Source: Irineochytrium annulatum
Taxonomy: Eukaryota; Chytridiomycota; Chytridiomycetes; Chytridiales; Chytridiaceae
DNA length: 44,282 nt
Direction of reading: 5' to 3'
Assembly (NCBI GenBank): GCA_027600665.1
Contig: JADGJL010000073.1
Location: 1 to 44,282 of the forward strand
A program made the position numbers and the translations under genes. This document shows, piece after piece, positions 20,487 through 31,765 of this stretch; the stretch's first letter is position 1; every line of letters begins with the position of its first letter. The notes under the pieces were generated by a model. That model was not told where the DNA came from. It worked only from the letters and a program-made list of their open reading frames with translations, and made no database searches.

Positions 20487-23400
20487 CCACCCTCCGCCGC
20501 GTCGGGGCCGGCCAAGAAGCCGGCGGGTATAACCTCTACGGCTGCGGGGGCGTCGCCGCAGCCACCGCGGACTGGGGCGACCGCGGGGCCGAGGCCGCGA
20601 CGGCTTTCGCAGCTCAACGCCGATGCCCAGGTCAGCATGATACCGACCCTTCATCCGGTCAAGAGGTGGTGTCTGAGCACCATCACGTTGCTGGCACAGG
20701 TAAGGAGGGAGAGGTGGCAGTTATGCCAAGATCGCGTTTTGGAGAGGGTGGATGTTACGGGCGGTGGAAGTGGTGTCGGTACTAAAGAGCGGTATCTTAC
20801 TTAGGGACGGGATGCTTACAAGGAAGGCAAAATGGAGGATGCGTACATATATCTCTTCCGTGCGAGCAGGTATTGTGTTTACGGCCTGGTCATTTTGGCT
20901 CACGGCGTTCGCAGCATTATTGTGGAGATTGTTCCGAAGCATCCGGACTTTGATTCAAAAGACCCCTTGTATCAGGATACCTACAGGGTCAGTGGGTCGA
21001 AGTCTTCGATGTTGGAAGCTAATACAACTCGTTTTAGAAAGTTGCAGACTCGATTACAACCTTGGAGGAGTTGAAGGAGAACATCAACCAGACGCACGAG
21101 AAGTGGGCTCGGGCGAATGCGAAGGAGACGCCCGTTGCGCCGATGCCGGACTCCAAGCCCCGGCCGTCACTTCAATCGCAACGGCCGCTGGAACCTAAGC
21201 CATTTTCCGCAAATGATAACCCCTTTCTTAACAATAAGCCTGCCGCAGTGAACGGCTCGGGATCGTCGACGCCGCCGCTGAACTCGGCGGCGAATGGATC
21301 GCGGGCGGAGATTGTAAGGGGGATGGATGTGGTTTTGAAGCCTGTACCGGCACCGATGACCCTACGGCAGGCGGCGGTTCCTACCTCGGGGTCAACGTAT
21401 AACGTTGAAAAGGCGGCATCAGCGTCCACATTTCCGGTTCCTCGGAATAGCAGCTCATCGTCCCTCAACTCCGCGCCGCGGCCGACTGGATCCCCCCCGA
21501 AACCGCAACAGCAGTCTGATGCCTCATATCAATCTCAAACGCAGCACCAGTATTCAATACCCTCGCCGATTCACACGCTGCGGAACGCTACATCCGCCGT
21601 CAACGCCAAGTCGATGTCCGCGGCAGAGCTGTATATGGGGCTTACCCAGCTGATCTCGGACGACGTGCCGCCGATGTCCGTCCTGCTGTTGGACGTGCGG
21701 CCGATGGAGGACTATGTGCAGGGCCACATCAAATGGAAGAAGCGGGGGACGGGTAACCATCACACGAGCGGGCTGGTTCATCTTGAACCGGATTGGATTT
21801 ACGAAGGGTGCGTCGGTTGAGCTAGGAGCGTATTAGGTCGCTAAGTTCTTCGTAGTGTCGAGGCGAGTCACCTGGAACACGTATTGAAGGGCTTCTCATT
21901 GCCAACGGATGCGAGGATTGCGTTGTTTGGCAGCCGGGCGGATTATGATCTCGTGATCGTCTACGATGCCGCGTCGACCTCCGTCTCCCAATCTGCGGTG
22001 TTGAGCCAACTGTTTCTTGTTCTGATGGAGAGGAACGCGGATAAAGCGTTAAAGATGGATCCGATTCTCCTTGCGGGCGGGTTCTCTGGATGGGTCGAGT
22101 TTCTTAAACAGAACAACATTTCACCGAAGGATTTTACGGAGTACGGCGACGGACCCGGAGGAGAGGATTCTAAGCCATCATCACCGGCTCCAATACTTGG
22201 ACGGAATAATATTAATAACTCGAATGGCTCCCGATACGTATGTTGATCTTTTAAGGATGTGTGTCGCTAATTGTTTTACAAAGCCCTCGCCATTGTCCGC
22301 CTCGAACTCAGTGAATACCCCGCCATTACCTAACAACAACACGTCCGCCTCGTTTAACACGTATCCGTATTCGACGGACTCGTACTCGACCCCTTTTAAG
22401 CTGGACGGCAACGCCGCTTACTCAAATCCATCGGCGATAAACGGAACGTCTATAATGAACCCCTACACGCCCCAACCTACCTACGGTGCGGCTCCGTTGC
22501 AGATGGATGCACGTACGGGATACCCGACGATGGGCAGCTCCTTTGACAATCCATTTTCGAACTTCTCCAACCTATCCATATCCCAATACTCTACCGACCC
22601 AACGAAATTACCTCCTTCAAGCAACTCGAACCCCTTCGTACAGCAGCAGAGCTCGACGAATATCATTGGCATCCCGACTTATCCCCTATTGAGCAGCTCG
22701 ACAAACCTCTCAATTTCCGGCGTTTATATGCAGCGGAGCGCCTCTAATCCTGGCTTTTTGGGTTCCACGAACTACCCCTCCCTTCCCATCCCGACTTCGA
22801 CCTTTCAAGCGCCATCTACCATCGCAACTGCCCCGACCGTCTCCATCCCCTCCATGCCACCGAAGCCGACATTACCGCCTGCACCACCTCTGTCAACTGT
22901 ACCCATGCCCCAACCTCCACCCTTGATGCCGAAGCCCGTACCGCAGCCAATACCGCAACAACCCTCTGCACCGAATTCGGTGGAGACCCGCCTGCAGATG
23001 GACGCCGCGAAGGCCGCCCTCGCGATCGGCGCCTCCACTTTCGCGGCCAACCCGGCAGCGGCCCAGCGGCGCGCTCCGCCACCCCCGATCCCCCCTAAAC
23101 CGCGGAATAGCATCTCGGGAGCCTCACCCGATTCCGCCGACTTTACGTCCTTGTCGCGTTCAGACCTGAGCGTGAGCAACGGGCTAGCTGGGTTGAGAAA
23201 TTTGGGGAACACATGCTATATGAACTCGGTGTTGCAGTGCTTGAGCGCGACGATACCGTTCTCGCGGTTCTTTCTGGGCGGCGGGTATAGGAAGCACATC
23301 AATCGGGCGAATAGGCTCGGGACCAAGGGGCAGATTGCGGAGCAATTTGCGCTGCTGATTAGGACGATGTGGAACGGGCAGGAGAATGTGATTAACCCAT

Positions 23401-24549
23401 CGGAATTTAAGGTAAACAAACATCTTTCGTCCTTGTAGGTTTGAATCGCTCACGGTAGTTATAATTGTGCACAGAGCCGCATCGGGGAGTACTCCGAGCA
23501 GTTTAGAGGAACAGAACAGCATGACTCGCAGGAGTTCCTCGCCTTCCTCTTAGATGCGCTGCATGAGGATTTTAACCAGTCTGGGCGGGCGGTGGCGGTC
23601 AAAGCCGCCGAGGAGAATTACGACGATGAGTCTATTCCAGACGAGGTTTGCAACTTCATACAGCGCGTATCTTTCTGCCACGGTGCTAACTATTTAACAA
23701 GATCCATCAACAACGTGCCTGGGACGCGTACAAGATGCAGAACTGGTCTATCGTCGTGGATCTATTCCAGGGACAGCTGAAGTCGCGGTTACAATGCATG
23801 ACCTGCAATAAGGTAGGATTTTACTTTTGAGTGAGCGTTTTGTCTAATGATGGCCTGCCAACAGGCTTCGACGACGTACAACCCCTTCATGTACCTCTCC
23901 CTCCCGATTCCCAAAACCAACTCGAACGGCGTTACAAATGGCCCCGTCTACCTCGACGACTGCCTCCAAAAATTTATGGAGGTAGAGATTCTGGACGGCG
24001 ACGACGCCTGGTTCTGCCCGCGCTGCAAGTGCCGGCGACGATCGAGGAAGACGCTGACCCTCGCAAAGCTTCCGGCCATCCTGATCATCCACCTGAAGCG
24101 GTTTTACAACCAGGGCCCTTTTCGGAATAAGATCGAGACGTACGTGGACTTCCCTGTCAGGGGTCTGAGCACCGCGACGCAGAATGAGCGGAAGACATAC
24201 AACTTGTATGCGGTGTCCGTGAGTTAGCGTGCTTTGCCATGTCTAGTGGAAGCCGTGCTAAAGTCTTCCTAATAAGAATCATATGGGCTCTCTCGAGGGA
24301 GGCCATTATACCTCAGTCGTCCACAACGGCCACAAGAAGCAGTGGTTCCTCTTCAACGACTCTCGGATCAGCTCGAGCTCGGAGGAATCCATCAAGGTAA
24401 CTTGCGTATTGCTTCCGTTGTTAAATTACTTTGGTCACTCCCCACAACAACAGTCGGAAGCCGCATACATGCTCTTTTACGTCCAGAACTCAGCCGGGAA
24501 GACGCTGATGACTTCGCACGACTGGTGGAATACGGAATCTAGGATTTAG
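20487..24549 (+). CDS. ubiquitin carboxyl-terminal hydrolase, USP8/Doa4-like
   Basis: This cysteine protease removes ubiquitin from endosomal cargo. Ten exons are read: 20487-20699, 20805-20987, 21038-21807, 21856-22237, 22284-23411, 23475-23645, 23702-23812, 23865-24218, 24277-24396 and 24454-24549, about 1175 residues. Domains in order: USP8-type dimerisation helices (LNADAQVSMIPTLHPVKRW to RASRYC), a linker, a rhodanese-like domain (LLLDVRPMEDY, later AGGFSGWVEFL) lacking a clear active-site Cys, a long Pro/Ser/Asn-rich linker, and the USP core. The Cys box is GLRNLGNTCYMNSVLQC, the zinc ribbon CMTC plus CPRC, and the His box GGHYTSVVHNG with FNDSRIS. The first exon with the ATG is unresolved: 20487 follows an acceptor-like AAATAG, and a two-codon lead exon at 20306 would fit the phase. 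Confidence 0.9.
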
Positions 24550-25116
24550 GGCTGACGCCTCGTTCCGTACATGAGCTTCCAGCAGCCTAGATTGTCTATC
24601 GTCGCGGTTGGCCAGAACCGAAGTAGGTTGGCCAGAACCGAAATAGGGGGAAGTAAGGAAGGCGGGACATATTGTATGATGGATGTTTACTGCTCCTTTA
24701 TTTTTTAATTTTTTAGTTTAAACAATGACATCATTTTCTGCAGTTGTGTCAATATATCCTCGTTGTGGAACCTTTTCCATATTCTCATTCTTTACTCCTG
24801 TGATTTTGATGAACGCGAAAGTAACTACACGGCTATGCTTTGCTTTTGTTGCTACTTTTTTCTCTTCTTTTTTTGGTTCGCAACTCAAAGATTATTCCGT
24901 ACGAATAAACAACAAGCTTCTTTGGTATTGTAAAAGTGAAGCGTTCAACATAATGACTTTAGCCGCTATGCAATCATGTCCGAGAACGGCGCTGTAAGCT
25001 ACCCCAAGGCGCCTGGCTTGAGCGCCGCGTATTCAGCGTCTGGCCGGCTGCGGTCGTAAGATAGAAGTATTGATGATGCCGACGGGGATCGACTTGCTAA
25101 CTATGTCGGAACATAC
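24550..25116. other. intergenic, AT-rich
   Basis: This is DNA downstream of the ubiquitin hydrolase. Apart from a short tandem repeat (24606-24645) nothing coding was seen; 24690-24960 is T-rich. Confidence 0.55.
24606..24645 (+). repeat. two tandem copies of a 20-mer
   Basis: GGTTGGCCAGAACCGAAGTA is followed directly by the same 20-mer with one change (A for G at position 18). Each unit contains GGTT/AACC arms around TGGCCA, so each could form a small hairpin. It lies 57 nt after the stop codon, in the likely 3' UTR. Confidence 0.8.
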
Positions 25117-25296
25117 TCAAAGAAGCCCTGTCCCGCCAGCGGAAGGCCAACCGAGATTGATCGGCGCCCTGGGGATCTTCTTCGTGGGCGCGGCGGAGGA
25201 GGCAGGCTCGTCAGCGGCATGGGACTTGCGGAAGAAGGGGAAGCGCGAGGAGGAGGAGGCGACGGAGGAGGCGTCGGTGGCGCTGTTGGCGTTCAT
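25117..25296 (-). CDS. small Ser/Ala-rich protein, cassette B
   Basis: This encodes 59 residues, the same length as copy A. Residues 1-33 are identical, including SSSSRFPFFRKSH; the second half is KKIPRAPINLGWPSAGG plus a short tail. Substitutions relative to A are mostly conservative (Val/Ile, Lys/Arg, Ser/Thr/Ala). The family is unknown. TATA-like ATATAA lies about 95-100 nt upstream. Confidence 0.5.
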   Translation of the reverse strand: MNANSATDASSVASSSSRFPFFRKSHAADEPASSAAPTKKIPRAPINLGWPSAGGTGLL

Positions 25297-25734
25297 TGTT
25301 GCGGAGTTGTAGGTAGAAGAAGGAGGTATCGCGGTTGTTGAGTGCAGTAAGGCGGTTGAATGTAGAATCCCACGTTGAGCTCGGCGCTTCTTATATCACG
25401 GGCTGCGGATGATGCGACATGCAGAGTGTTGTTCTCGCGTCGAACGGCACGGGCCAGGGTTGTTTGCTCGTGGAGAAGTTGCGGTGACGGCATTGACTGG
25501 GCATAGATCTGCGTGGCCAGTTATCCTGAACATCGTGGATGAGCCATCAGCCCGTTCCTCTCCACGTTCACGACACCGTCATGAACCCTACGCGAACTAT
25601 GCCGCAGCTGAGCCTGACGCGCGTTGCCAGGCGAGGGCCGACCATATAAAGCCCCGTTATCCTGGTGCATGCCCAACATCACCACGTTCACGTTCTCAAC
25701 CATTCCCTCAACCAACCTCCTCTCAGCAACCGCA
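25297..25734. promoter_or_regulatory. bidirectional promoter of cassette B
   Basis: 438 bp lie between the divergent small ORFs. TATAAA at 25645-25650 is 85-90 nt before the plus-strand ATG. The minus-strand box at about 25391-25396 stands about 95-100 nt before its ATG. The layout matches copy A. Confidence 0.55.
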
Positions 25735-25911
25735 ATGCCCTTCCTCAAGAACATAGTGGCCCCTTCCACCAAGGTCGTCGTCGACACAAAACCCTCCAAC
25801 ACCGACCACAAGACGCGCGACGCTGAGCCCAAGGCATCCGTGCCCAAGGTCAAGCGCGCCCCGGTCCTCATCCTAGGCCCCGGCGGGTCTCTCAGCGCCG
25901 GCCTTCGATGA
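25735..25911 (+). CDS. small basic protein, cassette B
   Basis: This encodes 58 residues, the counterpart of 8485-8661 with five substitutions (Ala to Thr, Asn to His, Met to Thr, Ile to Leu, Cys to Leu). The frame, start and stop are preserved. The KVKRAPVLILGPGG tail is unchanged. The family is unknown. Confidence 0.5.
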   Translation: MPFLKNIVAPSTKVVVDTKPSNTDHKTRDAEPKASVPKVKRAPVLILGPGGSLSAGLR

Positions 25912-25967
25912 ACGAGTGCTCGTGAAGTTCCCCAACACACCACTACTATCCTGCATCAGCAGCTCGC

Positions 25968-26494
25968 ACTGACAAGAATGAGCACGGATTAACCCCCGTC
26001 AGCTTGCCGGCGCTTAATTGCCGCCAGAATACGCTGCGGCTACGGCATCTCTTTAGCCAAATTACGATGTTAAAGTCGTCACATAACAGTTAAAGTAAAG
26101 TCCTATTACATCTTCAATCAATAAAGAAATGACGGCCTATTTAAACACATAAGTGCACCTGCTTTAGCGGGGGAGCTGGAGGCCAATCAACGTGAAGGCA
26201 ACGCTCTGCACGATGTTGCTGGATGGACTTTTGAGTTGTTTTTGCATGCATGTTATTTAATGTTTTTCTGCTTCACCTTTCTCTAAGCCAAGTCAAAAGG
26301 GGAAAAAAAAGTGAAAAGGACGCAGATATACTGCGCGGTAGGTGTTTAAGACAGCTAAGGGTCAACAACGTAGAGTGACAATTAAAAAAATATCTCAAAT
26401 GTTACATGTCAGAAGTACAGCACCGAACAACAAAGGCTAAACCGCAGCACGGCGCGACGGACGACTAACAAGGATATGATTCACCAAATGGTGA
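25968..26494. other. intergenic, no gene seen
   Basis: This is AT-rich DNA between cassette B and the 3' end of the cupin gene, with an A-rich tract near 26302-26309. I see no feature. Confidence 0.55.
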
Positions 26495-27280
26495 TCAGTG
26501 CCACCCAATCCTCTTCTTCTCCGACTTCTTCGCGCCGAGGTTCGACCCGTAGTAAGAGCCGCCATCCAACCCGCACTTCTGCCTGCATTCCGCGATGCCC
26601 GGTCCCGGGCTGCCCGGCGCCGCGGCCTTCAGCTTGGCAAGCTCCTCGTCGTCCTCAATGCCGAGCGATGCCTTGAGCGAGCCGTCGGGCAGCTTGTAGA
26701 ACGTCGTCGGGATCGACAACGTGCCCGGGTCCTCGTTGTTGTTGGCCGCGATCGCGACAGCGGGCTTGCACGACATGTTGATCTCAAAGTGGATGGCGCC
26801 TTGGGGGATGAAGGTTGACTGGCCCGTGTGGAGCTCGTTCAGGATCACCTTCGCGCCGTTCTCCTCGATGAAGCCGATCTGGACGTCGTCGCCAGAGATG
26901 ACGTAGATGGCCTCGGATGCGCGCGGGTGAGTGTGGGGCTCGTTGATGCCGCAGGGCTCCAGCTGGATCAGGGTCATGGCGATGCCTTGCTTGGCGAGGG
27001 CCGGGAGGCTGCCGACGTTCATGCGCGAGAGCTTGCCCCCCTTACCTTGCTCAACGCTCGTGGGGTTGTTGAGGAGGTCGACGACGTAGTCGGCGGAGTT
27101 GAACATGCTGGAGGGAGGACGAGAAGAGGGATGTTTAGCGATGGTGATCATCGTGTGGAAGAACGATTTAGGGAGAGCTCACCTCATCCGCTTGACCTCC
27201 GTATCGGCCAAGTTGTAGACTTCCGGGGTCGATGCGGCGAAGGCCGCGGTTGCGAGGGCGAGGATGGTTGTGAAGAGCAT
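26495..27280 (-). CDS. secreted germin-like cupin
   Basis: Two exons, 27280-27183 and 27107-26495, give 236 residues. The N-terminus MLFTTILALATAAFA is a signal peptide, so the protein is secreted or wall-bound. A single cupin barrel follows. Motif 1 is GINEPHTHPRASEAIYVISG (metal ligands His91, His93, Glu98) and motif 2 is GQSTFIPQGAIHFEIN (His139). All four ligands of a Mn-binding germin are present. The activity could be oxalate oxidase, superoxide dismutase or none; it cannot be told from sequence. A Cys pair (CRQKC) sits in the tail. A TATA-like TATTAAAT lies about 65-75 nt upstream of the ATG. Confidence 0.9.
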
Positions 27281-27586
27281 GGTTGGAGGTGAGCGAGGGT
27301 TGAAGGCCGAGTTCAGGTTGACGGGATGGCCCTGCGCAGACGCGCCATTTAATACCTGCCGCAAGGGCGCAGACGGCTGGTGGGCCCAGGTGGCTCCGCG
27401 GCATCCATCGACCCAGTCTCGGTCAAACTTCAGACGCGAAGACACTTTTTCGCAGGTCGAAGCCACCTGAGCGCATGGAGCCGCTTAGTCAAGGGCGCAG
27501 CCACAAGTTCTTATTCTACGTACTTCATCATGCACGGCAGTCTTACGCGAATACAATGCATAGTATATTCAATATTAATATCATGA
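27281..27586. other. intergenic, cupin promoter region
   Basis: These 306 bp hold the cupin promoter and the 3' flank of the helicase gene. Nothing else was seen. Confidence 0.5.
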
Positions 27587-29950
27587 TCAAGCCAATACCG
27601 CGCCATACTTTCCGGCCCTCTCAATTGCGAGCGCCAGTGTCATCTCCTTCTTCGTCACAAAGCTCGTAGCCCTCCCTTTCGCCCCGTTCCTCGCCGTTCG
27701 CCCCACCCTGTGCAGGTACTCCATCACGGTCTGCGGAAAATCGTAGTTGATGACGTGGTCAACCACGGTCGTGTCCAGCCCGCGAGACGCGACGTCCGTC
27801 GCTACCAGTACGCGGAGCTCGTCCACGCCTGCACTGATGCCGCGCCTCGGGACGTCGTCATGGACGCCGGAACCCTCCTCCGAAGTCGCGCCGGCCGCGT
27901 CACGACCGCTGCCACAGAAGGCCGCAACGTAGCCGTCCCGCTCCTCCTGCCACGTCCTCGCCGTGATGAGCCCCACGCTTGCGATCTTCTTTCCCCGCAG
28001 ATAATCCGCCAGCCACTCGGCCGTCTCCCTCCTTTTGCAGAACACAATCACCCTCTTGTCCCCCCCCATGCCCGACCGAGACAAAACGTCCATCAGCAGA
28101 TTGGCCTTCGTGTCGGACCCGGACACACGGACAAAGTGCTGCTTCAGCCCGGCGACGGTGCGGTGCAGCGAAGGCGTCGTGATGCGGATGTGGTCTGGGT
28201 TCTCCTGCGAGATGGTCTTGATCATCGACGCCGGGAACGTCGCTGAGCACCAGGTCATGAGCGGTTGCTGCGGCAGCTGCGAGAGCTTGCCCATGAGCCG
28301 ATCCATCTCGGCTCGGAATGAATCGTCCATGATCGTGTCGGCCTCGTCCACGACGATCTCGCCGATGTTGTCCGGCATAAGCGTGAGCCTCCCATCGCCC
28401 TCGAGGAGTCGGACAAGATTGTGCGGGGTTGTGACGACGATATCGACCGGCTGCCATCGGATCCTCTCCTCCATCGCGGCCAAGTCCTTGACGAACGGCT
28501 GCAGGCCCAAGACAGTCAGGCGGGCGTGGTGAGCGCAGAGCTTTTTGGCGACGGCCGCGACCTGAGTGATCAGGTCCCGCGTCGGTACGAGGATGACAGC
28601 GCGGGGGCGGCGAGGCTTTCGCAGCTTGGACGACGAGAAAGTGGGATGTTGGCGCGACCGGACCGCGAGAGCTGACGCGCCGCCCTCGGTGGGAACCAAG
28701 AAACTTTCGGGCTTGACGAAGTGCGAGGTGGCAGAAGCGATCACGGCGTCGATCACCCCGTCCGGGTCGTCACTGGTCAGAATTTCCTCCGCCTCGCGCG
28801 CTTCCTGCTCCCTTAGCCGTTGAATCATTGGGATCAGATACGCCAGCGTCTTCCCACTGCCAGTCTCGGCTCCCAGTAGAATCGGCCTCCGCTCCCTCCG
28901 CGGGTCCAGCGAGGCCGGGATGCCGAGCGCCTGTGCCGGCGTGGGTTTGCAATCGGGCCCCAGTGCATTCTTAACGGCCTCGAGCACCTCGAGCCGGAGG
29001 GGCATCGTCTTGAAGTGCACCTTGGCCACCGTTTTCATCATCTCCTTCTTCGTTGCCGGCGAAACGTCCACGTTGTCCATTGCAAACTTCTCCGCCCGTT
29101 CCCTTCGCGACGCCTGGATCGCCGCCGTCTTCTCCTGGCTCTCCGCCAGCTGGCGCGCGGCAACGATGGCGCGACCTCCTGTTGGCACCCTGGCGCCCGT
29201 CTCCGCCTTCGCCGTGAAACCGCTCGAGCGTCGACCGCCGGTTGCGGCCCTCGCACCCCTGTCCCGCATGGCCCTCCTGTCCTTCCTCGACACCTTCACC
29301 CTCGGTGCCGGGCCGCGCTCAAGCCCCTGGTACCGCGACGGCGGCGATCCCGCTGGAACGTCAAGCGAATCCACTGCCGCTTTCCTTTGCAATCCATTGA
29401 AGCGCGACGTCGACACCGGCTGACCCCATCTCGACCGCGACTCTACAGGTGAGCCCATCCGCCCGTTAGCTGGCGCCCTTCCGCCACCGTTCCGCCCCAC
29501 CGTCTCGTACGGCCCCGCCCCCCCGGCACGCCAGGCCGGCCTGTCGCGTGCCGCGCCACTGCGTGATGCCACCAAGGCTCCCGTACTGTCACCATTATTC
29601 TTCCCGTCCCTCCCTGGCGCCCGCGGCCTCATCGGGGACAGCCTCAACCTCGCGGGCAACGCCAACCCTGTTATCCCCTTGCTCGCCTCGGCGATCCACT
29701 GCTTCCTCTTCCCAGGCGGCTTGCCCTTTACTCCATTGCCTTTCGCGCCCTTGCCACCGACGCCCTTGCCCTTCAGCTTGTTGTTCCGCGGGTAGCGGGT
29801 CTTGAACGTCCAGGAAGAGGATGCGGAAGTCTTGGTGTTGCTGAGGGAGTACGAGGGGGCGGATGCATGGAGGGATCGAGTCGAACTGAGGACGAGAGAC
29901 CAGGCCGCCGTGGACGGCAGGCGGCAAGTGAGCAGGCCTGCTCGAAGCAT
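27587..29950 (-). CDS. MRH4: mitochondrial DEAD-box RNA helicase, Mrh4-like
   Basis: This is a single exon encoding 787 residues. The N-terminus (MLRAGLLTCRLPSTAAWSL and on) is Arg/Ser/Ala-rich without acidic residues, a likely mitochondrial targeting sequence. About 50-300 is a basic, Gly/Arg-rich disordered region. The helicase core has a Q-like motif PTPAQALGIPA, motif I GAETGSGKT (near 358), Ia PTRDLITQ, II VDEAD (near 533), III SAT (near 566), V ATDVASRGLD and VI HRVGRTAR. The AETGSGKT variant and VDEADTIMDDSF resemble yeast Mrh4, which helps assemble the mitochondrial large ribosomal subunit; that specific role is inference. The ATG at 29950 is preferred over an upstream ATG at 30124 because the added residues come from an A/T-rich homopolymer region. 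Confidence 0.88.
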   Translation of the reverse strand: MLRAGLLTCRLPSTAAWSLVLSSTRSLHASAPSYSLSNTKTSASSSWTFKTRYPRNNKLKGKGVGGKGAKGNGVKGKPPGKRKQWIAEASKGITGLALPARLRLSPMRPRAPGRDGKNNGDSTGALVASRSGAARDRPAWRAGGAGPYETVGRNGGGRAPANGRMGSPVESRSRWGQPVSTSRFNGLQRKAAVDSLDVPAGSPPSRYQGLERGPAPRVKVSRKDRRAMRDRGARAATGGRRSSGFTAKAETGARVPTGGRAIVAARQLAESQEKTAAIQASRRERAEKFAMDNVDVSPATKKEMMKTVAKVHFKTMPLRLEVLEAVKNALGPDCKPTPAQALGIPASLDPRRERRPILLGAETGSGKTLAYLIPMIQRLREQEAREAEEILTSDDPDGVIDAVIASATSHFVKPESFLVPTEGGASALAVRSRQHPTFSSSKLRKPRRPRAVILVPTRDLITQVAAVAKKLCAHHARLTVLGLQPFVKDLAAMEERIRWQPVDIVVTTPHNLVRLLEGDGRLTLMPDNIGEIVVDEADTIMDDSFRAEMDRLMGKLSQLPQQPLMTWCSATFPASMIKTISQENPDHIRITTPSLHRTVAGLKQHFVRVSGSDTKANLLMDVLSRSGMGGDKRVIVFCKRRETAEWLADYLRGKKIASVGLITARTWQEERDGYVAAFCGSGRDAAGATSEEGSGVHDDVPRRGISAGVDELRVLVATDVASRGLDTTVVDHVINYDFPQTVMEYLHRVGRTARNGAKGRATSFVTKKEMTLALAIERAGKYGAVLA

Positions 29951-30200
29951 CTTTTGCGATGCTGTCAAAATTCGGGAAGTTCCATTTGATTTCCACTCAG
30001 TTTTGTCGAACAACAAAATAAATTTTTTTTTTTTTTTGAGGAGAAACCACAACCAACTGCAAATGTACGTTATTATAACAGAATCATCCAAACTCAGGAT
30101 TGTTATATTTTGGAAGCATCGCACTGAATCGTGTGTTCGTGATCTTTTTCGAACGAAGCAAAGGTAGTGCGTTCTGACGGGTATAACTTAATATTTCCTC

Positions 30201-31765
30201 CTACATCCGCCTCGATCCCCTCATAAACTCCTTCGGCTGATATGGGGCACTCTCGACCGTCCAGACGGCCGGACCAACGAGTGAACCCTTGCCACGCCGG
30301 TCCGGTGTGATAACCACCGTCAAAGCCTGCATCCTCCGTGGTGCGCTGGGCATCGCATCCCGCGATCGAGGTCGGCGTCCTTGCATGGTCAAGAACCCGA
30401 GCGAGGCGTCGCGGGACGGGAAGTCGTCGCTGCTGTCGCTGAAAGCCGTAAATGTTGATCTATCGGTGGCCCGTCGCTTCGGGAGGGTGGCCGACGCGCC
30501 TGGACGGCGGAAGTCGCCGCCATCGCGCGGCCGGCCGCGGGAATCTGGGGACGAGGAGCGTGGGTATATGAAGTCGTTGACGCGGCGGCGCGACCGGGTA
30601 TCTGGTAAGGCGGCCCCGTTCTGCAGGGGCGCGCCCGCTGGTTCAATGGCGCGTCGCTCGTCGGCAACTCCGTGAGGTGGTGGCGCATTCGAGGACAGCG
30701 CTGGGTGGCGGACGACACTCGCGGCCGGGATGGGTGATGCCATCGCAGGGCGGATGTTGCGCGTATTGATGGTGTACGCGATGGGTGGCGAGATGTGGAT
30801 GATGACGCCGGGTAAGGGGAGCTGCCCATGCGACGGGTACGCGGCGACATCTTGGGATGTGCTCTGAAGAGGGACATCCGGTTGGGTGGACAGCGATGGG
30901 AGCACGCCCTCGTTGCGCTCGAGAGATCGGTGTATCGGTAATAGGAAATTTACAGCGTGTCTGTCGGGGTGCCGGTTGTCCTCACGGTTATCTGGGCTCC
31001 GACGCGCTGAGGATAGCGGTCGCGTGCTGACGTTGTCGATGTTGGCGTTCCGTCGTGAAAGAGTCGCGTTCATCTTGAGGTATGCCTCCCGCGGATCTAT
31101 AGCCGGCAGCGGGCGGTCCTGGCCGGCGATGATATGGCCTGAGTGCGCTACGATGACGCTGTGGCGTGATACGCGATTCCAAGGGGCCGTGCCCTTTGGC
31201 CGCAGTGGCCTAGACGGCTTCCCGGAAGAACCCACGGATGGATCGGCGACGCCGGGCCTAAGCTGGGTCGGCAGCATCATAATCACTGTGTCATCTTCCA
31301 TCACCATGTCAGCGCGTCGGCGCGCAAGTGACTTCGCCGTCGCCGACGACTCTGGGAGCGTCCGGTTAAAGCGCGCCGACGCGGGAATTGGGCTGTCGCC
31401 CATCCCCAGGAAGCCGGTCCGTCGCTTCGACGCGCTGCGCGCAAGGGTGAAGTGAGCACTCGTGCCCTTGCCCTGGAGAAATGCGGTTAGCGGGTTGCAC
31501 GTGGACGAAGAACAGTCAAAGCTGGGCGGACCTTTCTATACCGTAGCCGTAACTTCGTTATGCATACAAGAAATAGGAGACAGAGAGAGGCGAAGAGTGA
31601 AAAGCCGGCCAGTCCCCACGAGACGAGATTTACGACGCTTAAGGGCGGTGGAAGCATCAGCAGAGCCGCGAGGGCGGCGGGGTCCGACATCGCTACCGTC
31701 AGGTTTACCGTCGAAGCCGCACTGGCGTCCCAAATGACAGCCATGGGTGAAGGCGCCGAACTCAT
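30201..31765 (-). CDS. single-pass membrane protein with long disordered tail
   Basis: Two exons, 31765-31532 and 31472-30201, give 501 residues. A short Ser/Ala-rich N-terminus with an NLT glycosylation site is followed by one membrane helix (about 45-70, VSWGLAGFSLFASLCLLFLV) and a basic stop-transfer patch KLRLRYRK. The remaining 430 residues are Pro/Arg/Ser-rich, probably cytoplasmic and unstructured, with no domain I recognise. The intron is 59 nt with a rare GTCCGC donor. The frame upstream of this ATG stays open to about 31885 and is Ser/Thr/Pro-rich, so the ectodomain may be longer. The function is unknown; the plan resembles fungal wall-stress sensors, but that is only analogy. Confidence 0.6.

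Larger units (their letters stand above)
25117..25967. repeat. duplicated small-gene cassette, copy B
   Basis: This is the second copy of the unit at 7871-8713, same orientation, about 17.25 kb away. The offset changes by only 4 nt across the unit, so few indels separate the copies. The most divergent intergenic patch is just before the plus-strand TATA box (about 25624-25645). Confidence 0.88.

Noticed and set aside
20378..20785. 135-codon plus-strand Gly/Ala-rich frame upstream of the ubiquitin hydrolase
   Set aside because: It overlaps the dimerisation-domain exon in another frame; the exon frame has clear family resemblance.
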